A stretch of DNA of 64,000 nt. It comes from Chlamydiales bacterium STE3. Lineage in GTDB: Bacteria > Chlamydiota > Chlamydiia > Chlamydiales > Parachlamydiaceae. The notes under the pieces were generated by a model, which worked only from the letters and a program-made list of their open reading frames with translations, searched no databases and was not told where the DNA came from. Positions 16,322 to 26,402 of the stretch are shown piece by piece. The stretch covers positions 1-64,000 of the forward strand of contig VKHO01000009.1 of the NCBI GenBank assembly GCA_011125455.1, given 5' to 3'. The translations under genes were made by a program, and so were the position numbers. How positions within the stretch are numbered: the stretch's first letter is position 1; every line of letters begins with the position of its first letter.

Positions 16322-17713
16322 TTATTGCAACACATCTTTGCTGTAACGGGAAAGCGCCTTTTTCACAATGTCCACCATCTCAATTTTCGAAGGGCAGACA
16401 AAAGTTGGCAGGGCAAAGTCTTCAGGGCTAACCTCAAGAATACCCAGCTCTTCTGCTGAATCAAAGTCTTCAGCCATTAAGGCTTTGATAAAAGGCATTG
16501 TAGGGACATGGAGGGGAGTTACCTCGTTGTAGAGGCTCGGGTCAACAAAAGCACGTCTTTCCCCGTGTTGGTTGGTTGTGAAATCATACTCTCGACCGGC
16601 AGTACTCAAGTGACCTGAAAGGTAGGCTTTGCTAAATGAATATTTATTTAAACCAAGCTTAAAGAAGTGCATGAATTCGCGCTGGACATTTTCCGGAATG
16701 ACAGAAAGTACGTAATCGTGACAACCAAGAAAATCCTCTGCGCTGACTCTCTGGCCATTTAAAGGATCTCCTGAGATAAAGCGCATTAAACCTCTCGGAA
16801 TTCTGCCGGAAATCAAGGGCGCGATGGGAAAACCTTCCCTTACTTTAAAGTAGCCTGTTCTTCCCGACAAAACGCCAGGGCCTGCAATACTAATGACTCT
16901 TTCTGTAAAGTACTGCCCTTTTAATAGCAAATAGCCAATGGCGACAACTGTATGAGCGTTTAGTGTCCAGATAATGTCTTTTAACGATCGTATCGGCGCA
17001 ATTTCTTGAATATGCAGCGAAGGATTGGCGATGGGGTGAGGTCCTTCTGCTGTATGCTTAATAACGTTTTCTGCATTGATAAAAGCAGGATAGGTAGTAT
17101 CGTGGCTCATCACTAGATGGACTTTCCCATCAGCAATCAATGAAAGAGCGTTTAGACCTTCCTGAAAAGCTTTTTCTTGTCCTTCTACCTGCATTTCAGA
17201 GGGGGGAGCGAAGGGGGCAGATTCCAGAGCTTTTACAAAGATGGCCTTAGGTTGCTGATGAGGATTGGCAAGTAGATCAAAAGGACGAGAGCGAATGCGC
17301 GTAAAGAGACCGCTGCGCATGAGAAGCTCAATCACATCTTTTTTAGAGCTATTTTTTAGCTCGACTACAGGATAGGACTCAAACTCTTCTTTTTCTGCTG
17401 TTTCAATTGTAATGGTTTGCAAAACCCGTTTTAGGCCTCTACGGATTTCCCGAATAGTTCCACAGGCTGGAGAGGCCCACATCCTCCCAGGCACTGTTTT
17501 GTCTTCAGCAAGGGGCTGTCCAGTTTTAACATAGTCGTCAACTTTTGCCAGTAACCGTAATTTTGATTCTTCAAAAGGTTTGAGATCACAAGCTAAAAGC
17601 TTAGGCGGTTTGGCATTTGAGGAATCGCTACTTGAATTAAAAAGGTGAACCATCCCTTCAGGTTTTCCTCTAATGGGAATGTTAAGCCCTTTCGTAATCT
17701 TGATATTTGCCAT
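16322..17713 (-). CDS. nqrA: Na+-translocating NADH:quinone reductase subunit A
   Basis: The 463-residue protein begins with the NqrA opening KITKGLNIPIRGKP and has the typical internal blocks. NqrA is the largely cytoplasmic subunit of the Na+-pumping NQR complex, which replaces complex I in chlamydiae. The other subunits are not adjacent; in Chlamydia nqrA is likewise separated from nqrB-E. The preceding small membrane-protein gene (17766-18182) is also the usual chlamydial neighbour. Confidence 0.93.
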   Translation of the reverse strand: MANIKITKGLNIPIRGKPEGMVHLFNSSSDSSNAKPPKLLACDLKPFEESKLRLLAKVDDYVKTGQPLAEDKTVPGRMWASPACGTIREIRRGLKRVLQTITIETAEKEEFESYPVVELKNSSKKDVIELLMRSGLFTRIRSRPFDLLANPHQQPKAIFVKALESAPFAPPSEMQVEGQEKAFQEGLNALSLIADGKVHLVMSHDTTYPAFINAENVIKHTAEGPHPIANPSLHIQEIAPIRSLKDIIWTLNAHTVVAIGYLLLKGQYFTERVISIAGPGVLSGRTGYFKVREGFPIAPLISGRIPRGLMRFISGDPLNGQRVSAEDFLGCHDYVLSVIPENVQREFMHFFKLGLNKYSFSKAYLSGHLSTAGREYDFTTNQHGERRAFVDPSLYNEVTPLHVPTMPFIKALMAEDFDSAEELGILEVSPEDFALPTFVCPSKIEMVDIVKKALSRYSKDVLQ

Positions 17714-17765
17714 GTTGTCTCTCGTATAACCCTATAAATTCAAATAATTTCAAAATTTAAAAAGA

Positions 17766-18182
17766 TTAGCTTTTTGGGGGGAAAAGAATTTGTCTAATTC
17801 CTACCGCAGCAGCTATTCCAAGAAAAATAGCAGGAGCGCAGATAAGAAGACCGATGAGTAATGCGCCTGCGATTAAGCTGCGCACAATCCCCTGTTCATC
17901 AATAAGATGGTTTATAGATTGCAAAAATGCAAGCAATTCTGAGGAAAAATAAAACCCACCGATTAACCCGATCAAAAAGCCGCCATAAAAGGGATGAAAA
18001 AATAGCAAGATGATGCCTACGATTAAAATGACATAGGCTATAGAGTCTCTTGTGCTAGAAGCGGCAAGATCGGAAAGCCTTCCGCTTTTTTCACTCTCTT
18101 TAAGCGTATGGAGGGCTTGGCGGAATTTATCCTTAAAAGAGGGTTTTTGGTCGGGATCATTTAAAGGAAGTTGGCTACTCAT
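17766..18182 (-). CDS. Conserved chlamydial membrane protein next to nqrA (CT635-like)
   Basis: A 138-residue protein with a polar N-terminus and three hydrophobic segments (about 48-62, 65-78 and 100-130). It is 52 bases upstream of nqrA on the same strand. I recall a conserved small gene (CT635 in C. trachomatis) in the same place beside nqrA (CT634). No function is known. A membrane-bound partner or neighbour of NQR is possible but not shown. Confidence 0.65.
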   Translation of the reverse strand: MSSQLPLNDPDQKPSFKDKFRQALHTLKESEKSGRLSDLAASSTRDSIAYVILIVGIILLFFHPFYGGFLIGLIGGFYFSSELLAFLQSINHLIDEQGIVRSLIAGALLIGLLICAPAIFLGIAAAVGIRQILFPPKS

Positions 18183-18547
18183 ATCCTGGATATCCTTTTT
18201 TTGATTTCTATATACGGAAAATTTTTAAGTGTGGCAAATACAAATTAACTTAAAAGGGAAAATTTATAACTTGATAGGTTTGATGTTCAACGATGATGGG
18301 GTGTTGCTCGACGTATTAACAACTTTACTTTTTCAGTAGGACTTGGGCTCTCGCTTTAGGTATTTTGCTGTTGCGCAGTTAATGTCATTGTATTTTAATT
18401 GTTCACTATACAATATTCAATTTCGAACCAAGAAATGATTGCGCGCCTTCTCTTATAGTAGACAGTCCTGGAAACCTAAAATTTTATGGAATGTTGTCAA
18501 AAAGTCTAAATTAGTAAAACAGGCTTTAAAAAGGCACTAAATGCCGA
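18183..18547. other. Intergenic region before the type II secretion operon
   Basis: The 365-base gap separates two divergent genes and must hold their promoters. No clear promoter pair, riboswitch or coding remnant was found. TTGTCA at about 18495 is a possible -35 element, but no good -10 follows at normal spacing. Confidence 0.35.
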
Positions 18548-18562
18548 TTGAAGAGAATCATC

Positions 18563-19999
18563 ATGAATCAAAGATTTTTTAAAAATATCAGCATGTTTCT
18601 TGCAGGAATTGCAGGCTGTCTTTGTTTCGCGACGCTAGCACTTACCCTTTTTTTCGGTAGCGATCTCACCAAGCGCAATGTACAAGCCACAAGACGCTTG
18701 TTGCCAGGTAATGCTTTTACACAAAAGCAAGAGGCGTATGTTTCGATAAAAGAACCTGTTTTATTTCTTCAGTTTTCTCCTCCAAAGCTGCGTCTTCCTG
18801 ATCTGCGTTCTCTACTCGTTTACTATGGCAAAAATGGCCGTCCTGATGTGAGCGCAGAATCGCTAAAGCTCCACTTTGCCTTCAATGGGTTAAAAGCCAC
18901 ACAATCATTTTCTCCAGGAGAAAGAGTTTATTTGACATACGACAAAAAAATGGCTCCGTGCAAATACAACTTTAGCCCATATAATCAAGAGACCAACCTT
19001 TGGTTTGAAGCAGTTCCTGAAGGGCAAGGCGTCTCTCTGAGCATAGGTATGCGCGATGAAAACAATGAAGTTCTTTTTGAACCCCAAAACTTTGCACGAT
19101 TCTTTTTACAGGAAAAAGAGTTTACACGTTTAAGTGTTGGTCAAGCTTGGGAGCTTGGTAAATGGCGTGTAGATGGCACGTTGTTAGCAAGGCAAAAAGC
19201 GCGTTGGTTAGGCCCTGATCGCTTTCTAGAAAAGCATGGGGGGAATGAATACGCTGAACTCATCGGTAGGCAGAAAATCAATTTTGATGAAGGGGAAGAA
19301 AGTTACTCGATTTTTGTAAAGCCTGGTGATTGTTTAATTTGGGATGAGGATCATTGGGTTGTCAAAGAGCCAGGAATTGATTCTGTGGGGATGCCTTTGA
19401 TGTGTGTGAAAAAGGTCGACGAACGAATTATGAACCTCGAATTATGGGATGTGGAAGGTAAGTCTAAAGTCGTTTTAAATCTTATCCGAACACACGACAA
19501 CACTCCAACCAACCACCTTGCTCAAGAATTTAAATTTGTTGGGGCAAGAACGCGAACGCAATGTGTATTTCAAATTAACCAAAAGCGCATGATGGTTAAG
19601 CCAAACGATTGGCTTTTGCTAACCGACAGTGGTTGGAAAAAATTAAACACAGTTGAAGAAATTGATGACTACGTCAATTGCCGCCTAACAGGCACCCTAT
19701 TTGTTTTAGATGATATTATTCGCAAAGATGAGCGATCCCATCTTGTAGGAACGATGTTTAACCCAGCTAGGACCGATATGCAAGTTGTCGAGATTGCCAT
19801 GCAGCATAATAGTCCTTTGCCCAATTTGAAAGAACAAATCATGCCTCCACACGGAGAGCAAAAAATGCATGCTGCTTACTCTAACAGCCGATTTAGCCAT
19901 ATGAACGCTTCCAACCTCTCCACATTGCAAAAAGAGCGGCATCGAATGCCGGCTTCGACATTAAACGTTCCCAATATTAATCCTTTAGCCAACCATTAA
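18563..19999 (+). CDS. Membrane-anchored protein heading the type II secretion operon (CT573-like; GspC-place candidate)
   Basis: The 478-residue product starts at ATG 18563; a TTG at 18548 is also in frame, but AAGAGA sits 6 bases before the ATG. It has one membrane helix (about 8-30) and a long extracytoplasmic region related along its length to the 9744 product (LPDLRSLL.YYG, VDGTLLARQKARW, YSIFVKPGDCLIW, PGD/PND repeats). Two copies of the PGDxxL-W unit are present. It lies 62 bases before gspD, where GspC usually sits. No GspC PDZ or HR motif can be recognised. In Chlamydia a hypothetical (CT573) occupies this place. Confidence 0.65.
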   Translation: MNQRFFKNISMFLAGIAGCLCFATLALTLFFGSDLTKRNVQATRRLLPGNAFTQKQEAYVSIKEPVLFLQFSPPKLRLPDLRSLLVYYGKNGRPDVSAESLKLHFAFNGLKATQSFSPGERVYLTYDKKMAPCKYNFSPYNQETNLWFEAVPEGQGVSLSIGMRDENNEVLFEPQNFARFFLQEKEFTRLSVGQAWELGKWRVDGTLLARQKARWLGPDRFLEKHGGNEYAELIGRQKINFDEGEESYSIFVKPGDCLIWDEDHWVVKEPGIDSVGMPLMCVKKVDERIMNLELWDVEGKSKVVLNLIRTHDNTPTNHLAQEFKFVGARTRTQCVFQINQKRMMVKPNDWLLLTDSGWKKLNTVEEIDDYVNCRLTGTLFVLDDIIRKDERSHLVGTMFNPARTDMQVVEIAMQHNSPLPNLKEQIMPPHGEQKMHAAYSNSRFSHMNASNLSTLQKERHRMPASTLNVPNINPLANH

Positions 20000-20061
20000 A
20001 GGTATGAATAGCAATACAAAAAAGGCTATCCTGCTTATCAACGAACCCTCATTGGAAACTC

Positions 20062-22581
20062 ATGCGCACCATATTTTTCATTTGCATACTCATAGCTAAT
20101 TTATCCTTAAGCGCTCAAACTATAGCGGAAAAGAAGGCAAGTTTAAAAGAAAGTGGGGGAGACCTCAACGTTGATGCGGAAAAATTTTTAAATCAAGTCA
20201 ATTTAGAGCTTGTCGAATCAAGACTTGAAGAGCGAAAATTGAGCGAAGAGGCTTATCGCCTCTATCTGCAGAATGGAACAGATGCGGAGTTTAAAGAATT
20301 ACTTTTTAGAATAGCGGAACTGCGCATCTACATCACAGAACTCCAAAATAGTTGGCGTGAAATCGCTCTAGCACAGGGTACTTCTGAGCCTTATGCTCTT
20401 TGGTATCAACCTGAAACAACGATTGAGCAGTTGATTGTGGATTATGGCTCTTATGATTACGTCTACATCATGAGGCCTGATATTGCGAATATCAAAATTA
20501 GTGTTGATTCTAATCTTCCCATTCCCAGAGCTTCATGGAACGAAATGCTCGAGCTCATTCTTGCTCAAAACGGGATTGGTATTCGACAGCTTAACCCCTT
20601 TCTTCGCGAACTTTACATGCTAAGGCAGGATCGTTCTGGTGTTAAAATCATCACATCAAAGCGAGAAGATTTGGAAATAATGCCGCGCGATGCAAAAGCT
20701 GCTTTTGTCGTCTCTCCAGAGCCTTCAGATGTCCGTCGCATTTGGTTTTTCCTCAATAATTTTGCCAATCCCGAAAATACTGCTGTGCAACTCGTCGGTC
20801 GAGATATTTTAATTGTAGCACAGATTAGCGATATTTTAGATCTATTAAAGCTCTATGACTTCATCGCAGCAACCAGAGGAGAAAAGGAATACAAAGCCAT
20901 TACCCTTTCTCGTGTTCCTGCTGATGAGATGGCAAAAGTTTTGCAAACGATTTTTAATCAAACACAAGATGCTTCAAAAGCCTATCGAAGGGGAGAGGGG
21001 CCGGATTTTTCCCCCGGTCCTGAGAGTAATGGTTTACAAATTCTTACTCTTGGAGCTATTGCTCAGTCTATTTTCTTAATTGGTACAAAAGAAGAAGTCA
21101 AAAAAGCTGAAGAGATCATTAAGGACATTGAGGCACAGGTTGCTGGAGCAAGAGATAAAGTCATTTATTGGTACACCACAAAGCATTCTGACCCGGACGA
21201 ATTAGCCGAAGTCTTATCGAAAGTTTATGAATTGATGATTGCGACGGGTGTAGGGTTTGAAAATGGGTATAATGGAGAAGAGTATCCTCCAAATAATTTG
21301 GGAAGGCCTGCTTTACCTCCTATCGAACAAAAAACAATTATCGAGCAGCCTTCACAAGGGCTAGAACCTCAGCCTCTTCCTGCACAACTTTACCCCGAGG
21401 ATCCCTATTTCCAACGGCCCGTTCCTCCAATAGCTCCAGCATTTGTTTTTCCAGCTAATTCAAAACAGGAAAAGCAGCGTTTGGATTTCGGAAATTTTAT
21501 TGTCGATCCTAAGTCAGGGTCGATTGTGATGGTGGTTGAATCGGATATTTTGCCTAAAATCAAAGATCTCATTCGGAAAATGGATATTCCGAAAAAGATG
21601 GTCCAATTAGAAGTTCTCCTCTTTGAGAAAAGGATAGATAAAACAAATACGTTTGGGTTGAATCTGTTAAAATTGGGTTCGCTTGCTTCGCAAACAACAG
21701 CAGCAAGCTCCCTTTGGAATGCTCCTACTGCTCTTGGCGTGGGTAATGGCATCTTTGATTTTCTTTGGAGTCATAAAAGGGAAAGCGGGATTCCAGCTTT
21801 TGATTTAATCTACCGTTTTTTACTGACGCAAACAGACATTACAATCAATTCTAGTCCATCTGTCATCACCTTAAATCAGACTCCCGCATTCATCGCAATT
21901 GAAGATGAGCGTTCCATAAAGACTGGTGTTTTTCAAGTGGAGACAGCGAATGGGGTAACCTTAAAAGATGCTTTCCAGCGCGCTCAGTATGGGACGACGA
22001 TTAAAATAACTCCCACAATTCATATAAGGGATGAAGACGAGCTCGACTCTTACGACACAATTACACTCGACTCAGATATTACCTTTGACACGATTAATTC
22101 CAATGTAAATGATCAGCCTGATGTCACAAGGCGTAATATCAAAAACCAGGCGCGTGTTGCCGATGGGGAAACTGTTATTTTAGGGGGCTTAAGAAGAAAA
22201 ACAAGCCTAGATGCTAAACAAGCTATTCCCTTTTTAGGCGAGATTCCAGGCCTTGGCAAATTATTTAGCTTAACATCCTCAAGTGATAACTCCACGGAGA
22301 TGTTTATCTTCATTACACCCAAGATCATCAGCGATCCGGCCTGTGATTTGGAAAGAATTAGACGTGAAGAGATGTTGCGCCGCCCTGGGGATATTCCCGA
22401 ATTCATGGGCATGCTTATTTGCGCAAGAGAGTGTGCTAAAAAGCAGCTGCTTGATGGCTGGTTAACAGTTCTTTTTGGCAGAGAGCCTGACCGCTGCTAT
22501 TCCCCAGATTGGCATAATTTAGAGACCTGTCCTAACCCGGAGGATATCTATGTTCCTATAGGAGAATATGATGGTCGATGA
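20062..22581 (+). CDS. gspD: Type II secretion outer-membrane secretin
   Basis: The 839-residue protein has a signal peptide (about 1-19), N0/N1-type periplasmic domains in the first 500 residues, a Pro/Gln-rich linker around 420-460, and a C-terminal secretin domain with the AIPFLGEIPGLGKLF motif. It forms the multimeric gated pore for type II export. Its tail past the secretin domain (about 60 residues ending YDGR) has several cysteines. gspE starts 14 bases before its stop, so the two are coupled. Confidence 0.92.
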   Translation: MRTIFFICILIANLSLSAQTIAEKKASLKESGGDLNVDAEKFLNQVNLELVESRLEERKLSEEAYRLYLQNGTDAEFKELLFRIAELRIYITELQNSWREIALAQGTSEPYALWYQPETTIEQLIVDYGSYDYVYIMRPDIANIKISVDSNLPIPRASWNEMLELILAQNGIGIRQLNPFLRELYMLRQDRSGVKIITSKREDLEIMPRDAKAAFVVSPEPSDVRRIWFFLNNFANPENTAVQLVGRDILIVAQISDILDLLKLYDFIAATRGEKEYKAITLSRVPADEMAKVLQTIFNQTQDASKAYRRGEGPDFSPGPESNGLQILTLGAIAQSIFLIGTKEEVKKAEEIIKDIEAQVAGARDKVIYWYTTKHSDPDELAEVLSKVYELMIATGVGFENGYNGEEYPPNNLGRPALPPIEQKTIIEQPSQGLEPQPLPAQLYPEDPYFQRPVPPIAPAFVFPANSKQEKQRLDFGNFIVDPKSGSIVMVVESDILPKIKDLIRKMDIPKKMVQLEVLLFEKRIDKTNTFGLNLLKLGSLASQTTAASSLWNAPTALGVGNGIFDFLWSHKRESGIPAFDLIYRFLLTQTDITINSSPSVITLNQTPAFIAIEDERSIKTGVFQVETANGVTLKDAFQRAQYGTTIKITPTIHIRDEDELDSYDTITLDSDITFDTINSNVNDQPDVTRRNIKNQARVADGETVILGGLRRKTSLDAKQAIPFLGEIPGLGKLFSLTSSSDNSTEMFIFITPKIISDPACDLERIRREEMLRRPGDIPEFMGMLICARECAKKQLLDGWLTVLFGREPDRCYSPDWHNLETCPNPEDIYVPIGEYDGR

Positions 22582-24190
22582 TTCTGCGGGTTTATTGCCA
22601 GAGAATCCATCGGATGAAGAATTTGAAACACGTCGGATGGTCCAAAAGTTTGGTATTCCAATCTATGAGGACGTCCTTAACCATAAGCTTCCTAAAGAAT
22701 TTTATAAAAATATCTCCTATTCGTTTGTTACAAATCATCTGATTTTGCCTTTCAAAGAAGAGGGCCAAGCCATTCTTGTGGCCATGGCGAACCCTTTTGA
22801 TTTAGAATCTTTAGAAGAGCTGCGCTTGATTCTCAATAAAGAGGCAAAGCCTGTTTTTACCCCGAAAGATAACCTTCTTTTGGCGATCCATGAGTGCTAT
22901 AACAAAGAACATGGTGCAGCTTCGCAGCTTATTGCGGATTTGACAGAGAAGAAAGAAGAAGGCCCTTTCGACGAAGACGTTGAGGTTTACGACTTGCTCA
23001 GCGATGTTGAGCATCAAGCCCCCATGATTAAGTTGCTTAATTTGATGGTGACTGAAGCGATCCAGCAGGGAGCATCGGACATCCATTTCGAACCGCACGA
23101 TACGGGACTCAAAGTGCGCTACCGGATAGATGGTGTTTTGCAAACCCGTCACGCGCCAACCTCGGAATACCAAGCTCAGTTACTCACGCGCATTAAAGTG
23201 ATGTCAAAATTAGACATTGCTGAACGTCGTTTACCTCAGGATGGCCGTATCAAGCTGAAGATGGGACGGCGAGAGATTGATTTTCGCGTTAGTACGGTTC
23301 CCGTGGTTGGTGGGGAGCGTATTGTTTTGCGTATCCTCGACCGTGGTAATGTGATCTTAGGCTTAGACCGGCTCGGTATGCTTCCCGAAGTGTTAAGTGA
23401 TTTTCGACGTTTGATTAATTTCCCCGAAGGAATTATTTTGGTCACAGGACCTACCGGTAGCGGGAAGACGACGACGCTTTATAGCGCTATCAATGAGATG
23501 TATAACGATGAAACCAATATCATGACCATCGAAGATCCTGTCGAATATAACTTGAAAGGGATCGCCCAGATTGGAGTGCAGCATAAAATTAAGTTAGATT
23601 TTGCAACGGGCTTGCGCCATATCCTCCGCCAAGATCCAGACGTCATCATGATTGGAGAAATACGCGATGTCGAGACAGCAAATATTGCCATCCAAGCCTC
23701 TTTGACAGGTCACTTAGTTTTGAGCACCTTGCACACCAACGATGCGCCCTCTGCAATCACCCGTCTTGTCGATATGGGTGTTGAACCCTATTTGATCTCC
23801 TCGACAATCGTTGGAGTGATGGCTCAGCGCTTAGTGCGCAAGATTTGCCGAGATTGCAAAGAATCGTATGTTCCCTCCGATCGCGAATTGCAGAGTTTAG
23901 GTTTAAAGCGGGAAAATCTTCCCAATGGCGTTCTTTGGAAAGGGCGTGGCTGCAATCTCTGTTATGGATCAGGCTATAAAGGGCGCCATGGGATTTACGA
24001 GCTAATGGTGGATAATAATGTAGTCAAAAAACAAATTGTCACAAGTCCTGATGCGATCGAGATGCGCAAAGCAGCTCTTGCCACGGGCATGAAAAGCTTG
24101 CTATACCACGGGGCTCAACTTGTCTTTGCAGGTATCACATCTGTTGCTGAGGTTTTACGCGCAACGCGAGGGTTCGAGGAGCAGCTTTAA
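22568..24190 (+). CDS. gspE: Type II secretion ATPase
   Basis: The 540-residue protein has an N-terminal T2SSE_N-like domain, Walker A GPTGSGKT (294-301), Walker B region DVIMIGEIRD, and a C-terminal CxxC...CxxC zinc site (CRDC and CNLC). It powers pseudopilus assembly at the cytoplasmic face. It overlaps gspD at its start and gspF at its stop (TAATG). Confidence 0.95.
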   Translation: MMVDDSAGLLPENPSDEEFETRRMVQKFGIPIYEDVLNHKLPKEFYKNISYSFVTNHLILPFKEEGQAILVAMANPFDLESLEELRLILNKEAKPVFTPKDNLLLAIHECYNKEHGAASQLIADLTEKKEEGPFDEDVEVYDLLSDVEHQAPMIKLLNLMVTEAIQQGASDIHFEPHDTGLKVRYRIDGVLQTRHAPTSEYQAQLLTRIKVMSKLDIAERRLPQDGRIKLKMGRREIDFRVSTVPVVGGERIVLRILDRGNVILGLDRLGMLPEVLSDFRRLINFPEGIILVTGPTGSGKTTTLYSAINEMYNDETNIMTIEDPVEYNLKGIAQIGVQHKIKLDFATGLRHILRQDPDVIMIGEIRDVETANIAIQASLTGHLVLSTLHTNDAPSAITRLVDMGVEPYLISSTIVGVMAQRLVRKICRDCKESYVPSDRELQSLGLKRENLPNGVLWKGRGCNLCYGSGYKGRHGIYELMVDNNVVKKQIVTSPDAIEMRKAALATGMKSLLYHGAQLVFAGITSVAEVLRATRGFEEQL

Positions 24191-25380
24191 TGCCTGTTTA
24201 TTACTACCAAGCTTTAGACCAAAGAGGAAAACGCCGTAAAGGCTTTGTCGAAGCTATTGACGAAAAGGAAGCTAAAGCTAAGCTGCGCACACAAGGCGTC
24301 ATGGTGACAAAGTTGACGACTAAAGGGAACATGGGGCTTAAGCTCAATTTATCCCGTGATCAGCTCCTCTCTTTTACCGTCATGCTTTCTCAGCTCGTCA
24401 GCTCGGGGATTCCTCTTTATGAAAGTTTGCTCGCCATTGAAGAGCAGTCGCGGCTAGAACCCTATCATCGTATCATTGCAAGTTTGTGTGAGCAGATAAA
24501 AGCAGGAGCTACTCTTTCTGCTGCGATGGGAAACTTTAGCGGGAGCTTTGATGGCCTTTATTGTGCGATGATCGGTGCCGGTGAAGCAGCAGGGGCTCTG
24601 GATATTGTCCTATTGCGCCTCAGCCAGTTTCTAACAAAGCAAGTTGCTTTGAGAAAAACTATTAAGAATGCAATGATCTATCCTGCCTTATTAGCAAGTT
24701 TTGCTTTTTTGGCGATTATCATGCTTCTTGGGTTTGTCGTGCCTTCCATTGAAGGGCTGTTTGCCGATCGCAAATTAAATGGCTACACACAATTTGTTCT
24801 CTCCTTAAGCCATTTTGTAAGAGAAAATTACTGGATTTATCTTCCTCTACTTGGAGGATTAAGTGCTTGGATGGTCTATGAGCTGCGCAAACCCAGGGGA
24901 CAACTGTGGGTTGAGAAGCAACTGATGAAGCTCCCGTTGATTAGCACTTTAATGGTACAGGCCGCCATGGCGCGCTTTTCAAGGACTATGGCAACTCTTT
25001 TAGAGGGCGGCCTTCCTTTGATTGAGGCTTTGAAACTCTCTCGACATGTGATGCAAAATGCGACTTTGGAAGAAGAAATTTCTCGCGCAGAACATAAGAT
25101 CGTCGAGGGAGGCTCTTTGAGCAATGAGTTGCGACGCTCTAGACTCATTCCGCACCTAGTTCCGCGAATGCTTTCTGTTGGCGAAGAATCGGGGCGCATC
25201 GTAGAAATGCTTACAAAAATTGCTGATATGTATGAAAATAATTTAGAGAAGACGATTGATCAAGTCATGGCGTTGATGCAGCCTATTATTTTAATCGTAA
25301 TGGGAGCAATCATTGGAATGGTATTGCTTGCTATTTTGCTTCCGATGACGGATATTTCATCTCTTTCTTTGCAAATGTAG
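24190..25380 (+). CDS. gspF: Type II secretion inner-membrane platform protein
   Basis: A 396-residue polytopic protein with two T2SSF cytoplasmic domains (about 60-190 and 265-385), each followed by membrane helices. The N-terminus MPVYYYQALDQRGKRRKGFVEA is the standard GspF/PilC start. It links the ATPase to the pseudopilus. It is coupled to gspE by an overlapping stop-start. Confidence 0.95.
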   Translation: MPVYYYQALDQRGKRRKGFVEAIDEKEAKAKLRTQGVMVTKLTTKGNMGLKLNLSRDQLLSFTVMLSQLVSSGIPLYESLLAIEEQSRLEPYHRIIASLCEQIKAGATLSAAMGNFSGSFDGLYCAMIGAGEAAGALDIVLLRLSQFLTKQVALRKTIKNAMIYPALLASFAFLAIIMLLGFVVPSIEGLFADRKLNGYTQFVLSLSHFVRENYWIYLPLLGGLSAWMVYELRKPRGQLWVEKQLMKLPLISTLMVQAAMARFSRTMATLLEGGLPLIEALKLSRHVMQNATLEEEISRAEHKIVEGGSLSNELRRSRLIPHLVPRMLSVGEESGRIVEMLTKIADMYENNLEKTIDQVMALMQPIILIVMGAIIGMVLLAILLPMTDISSLSLQM

Positions 25381-25390
25381 GAGACCCCTT

Positions 25391-25768
25391 ATGAAAATGA
25401 AAAGATTAGAAAAAAGATTCATCACATTGGTTGAAATCATGATTGTGATGATTTTAATCGCTTTAATTACCGGCGTTTTAGCTGTGAATTTCCGCGGCAG
25501 TTTAGATGAAGGGAAAGCTTTTAAGACGAAAGCTGGAATGGAAAAACTAGAAGCTGTATTGAATTTAGAAGTTGCTAAAAGCCCCAGGTTAATGGATAAC
25601 ATTACAGATCGCGATGTGTGGCAAACCCTCGTTAAGCAGTCTCCTCTCGTTCAAAATCCCAACGATGTCATTAAAGATGGCTGGGGACAGGAGTATGAAG
25701 TCTCAGCTGAAGATGGACGTATTAAAGTGACTTCAGCAGAATATGAAAGGTATAAAGAGAAGAAGTAA
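25391..25768 (+). CDS. gspG: Major pseudopilin
   Basis: The 125-residue protein has an N-terminal pilin helix (ITLVEIMIVMILIALITGVLAV) with Glu at +5, and a C-terminal GspG-type segment (DGWGQEYEV...DGRIKV). The residue before the expected cleavage is Phe rather than Gly, unlike canonical prepilins. A ribosome-binding site (GGAG) precedes the start. It should form the bulk of the pseudopilus that pushes substrates through GspD. Confidence 0.88.
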   Translation: MKMKRLEKRFITLVEIMIVMILIALITGVLAVNFRGSLDEGKAFKTKAGMEKLEAVLNLEVAKSPRLMDNITDRDVWQTLVKQSPLVQNPNDVIKDGWGQEYEVSAEDGRIKVTSAEYERYKEKK

Positions 25769-26402
25769 TTTTTTGAAACGAGTTGTTCGCAGATACTTTT
25801 TTACTCTTATAGAAGTCCTTGTTGCGTTGAGCCTGATTGCTTTAGTGTCAGGCGTCTTTGCCATAAATATTCGTCAACTTTGGCGCCAGCAAGCTTTTTT
25901 GGATGAGGCGCATATTGTTCTCAATCAATTGCGCTTGGCGCAAGATATCATGCAGGTGATGTCTGCCGATGTTGAAGTTGGTTTCCAAAAAAAAGAAGAG
26001 ACCTATTTTTCTAAAATCTCGATCAAAAGCCCCGGCTCGCAATCTACAAAGCGGATTCTTGCTCAGACTGATTTAGCGTTAAAGGAGATAGGATCATTAA
26101 TTTTTGAAGATATTAGTGGGAAAGTTTTAGAGGAGGATTTTGTCTTAACTTTTTTCTCAAGAGGGTTCACCATGAATCATGGCCTTTTGAAAATTGGATC
26201 TAAGCTTTCAAAGACGCCCTCTCTTGTGATTGCCTTTTCTGGTCATCCACAGCCTATGAATTTGGAGCCATTAAGCAGTTTTAAGGAGCCATCACCCATC
26301 GAAGAAAGTGCTTATATCGAGCGATTAACGCTGAGCACAAGACAAGAAACAACCTCTGATGAAAATCCAGCAGCATCTTCTCAAAATAATGAAAAAAAGT
26401 AG
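25743..26402 (+). CDS. Minor pseudopilin, GspH-like position
   Basis: The 219-residue protein has a basic leader and pilin helix FTLIEVLVALSLIALVSGVFAI with Glu at +5; the residue at -1 is Phe. It overlaps gspG by 26 bases. A TTG at 25773, preceded by an AGAGAAGAAG purine run, is an alternative start. The C-terminal half is beta-rich with a Ser/Glu tail. It is likely a tip or minor pseudopilin; the exact subunit letter is taken from order only. Confidence 0.7.
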   Translation: MKGIKRRSNFLKRVVRRYFFTLIEVLVALSLIALVSGVFAINIRQLWRQQAFLDEAHIVLNQLRLAQDIMQVMSADVEVGFQKKEETYFSKISIKSPGSQSTKRILAQTDLALKEIGSLIFEDISGKVLEEDFVLTFFSRGFTMNHGLLKIGSKLSKTPSLVIAFSGHPQPMNLEPLSSFKEPSPIEESAYIERLTLSTRQETTSDENPAASSQNNEKK

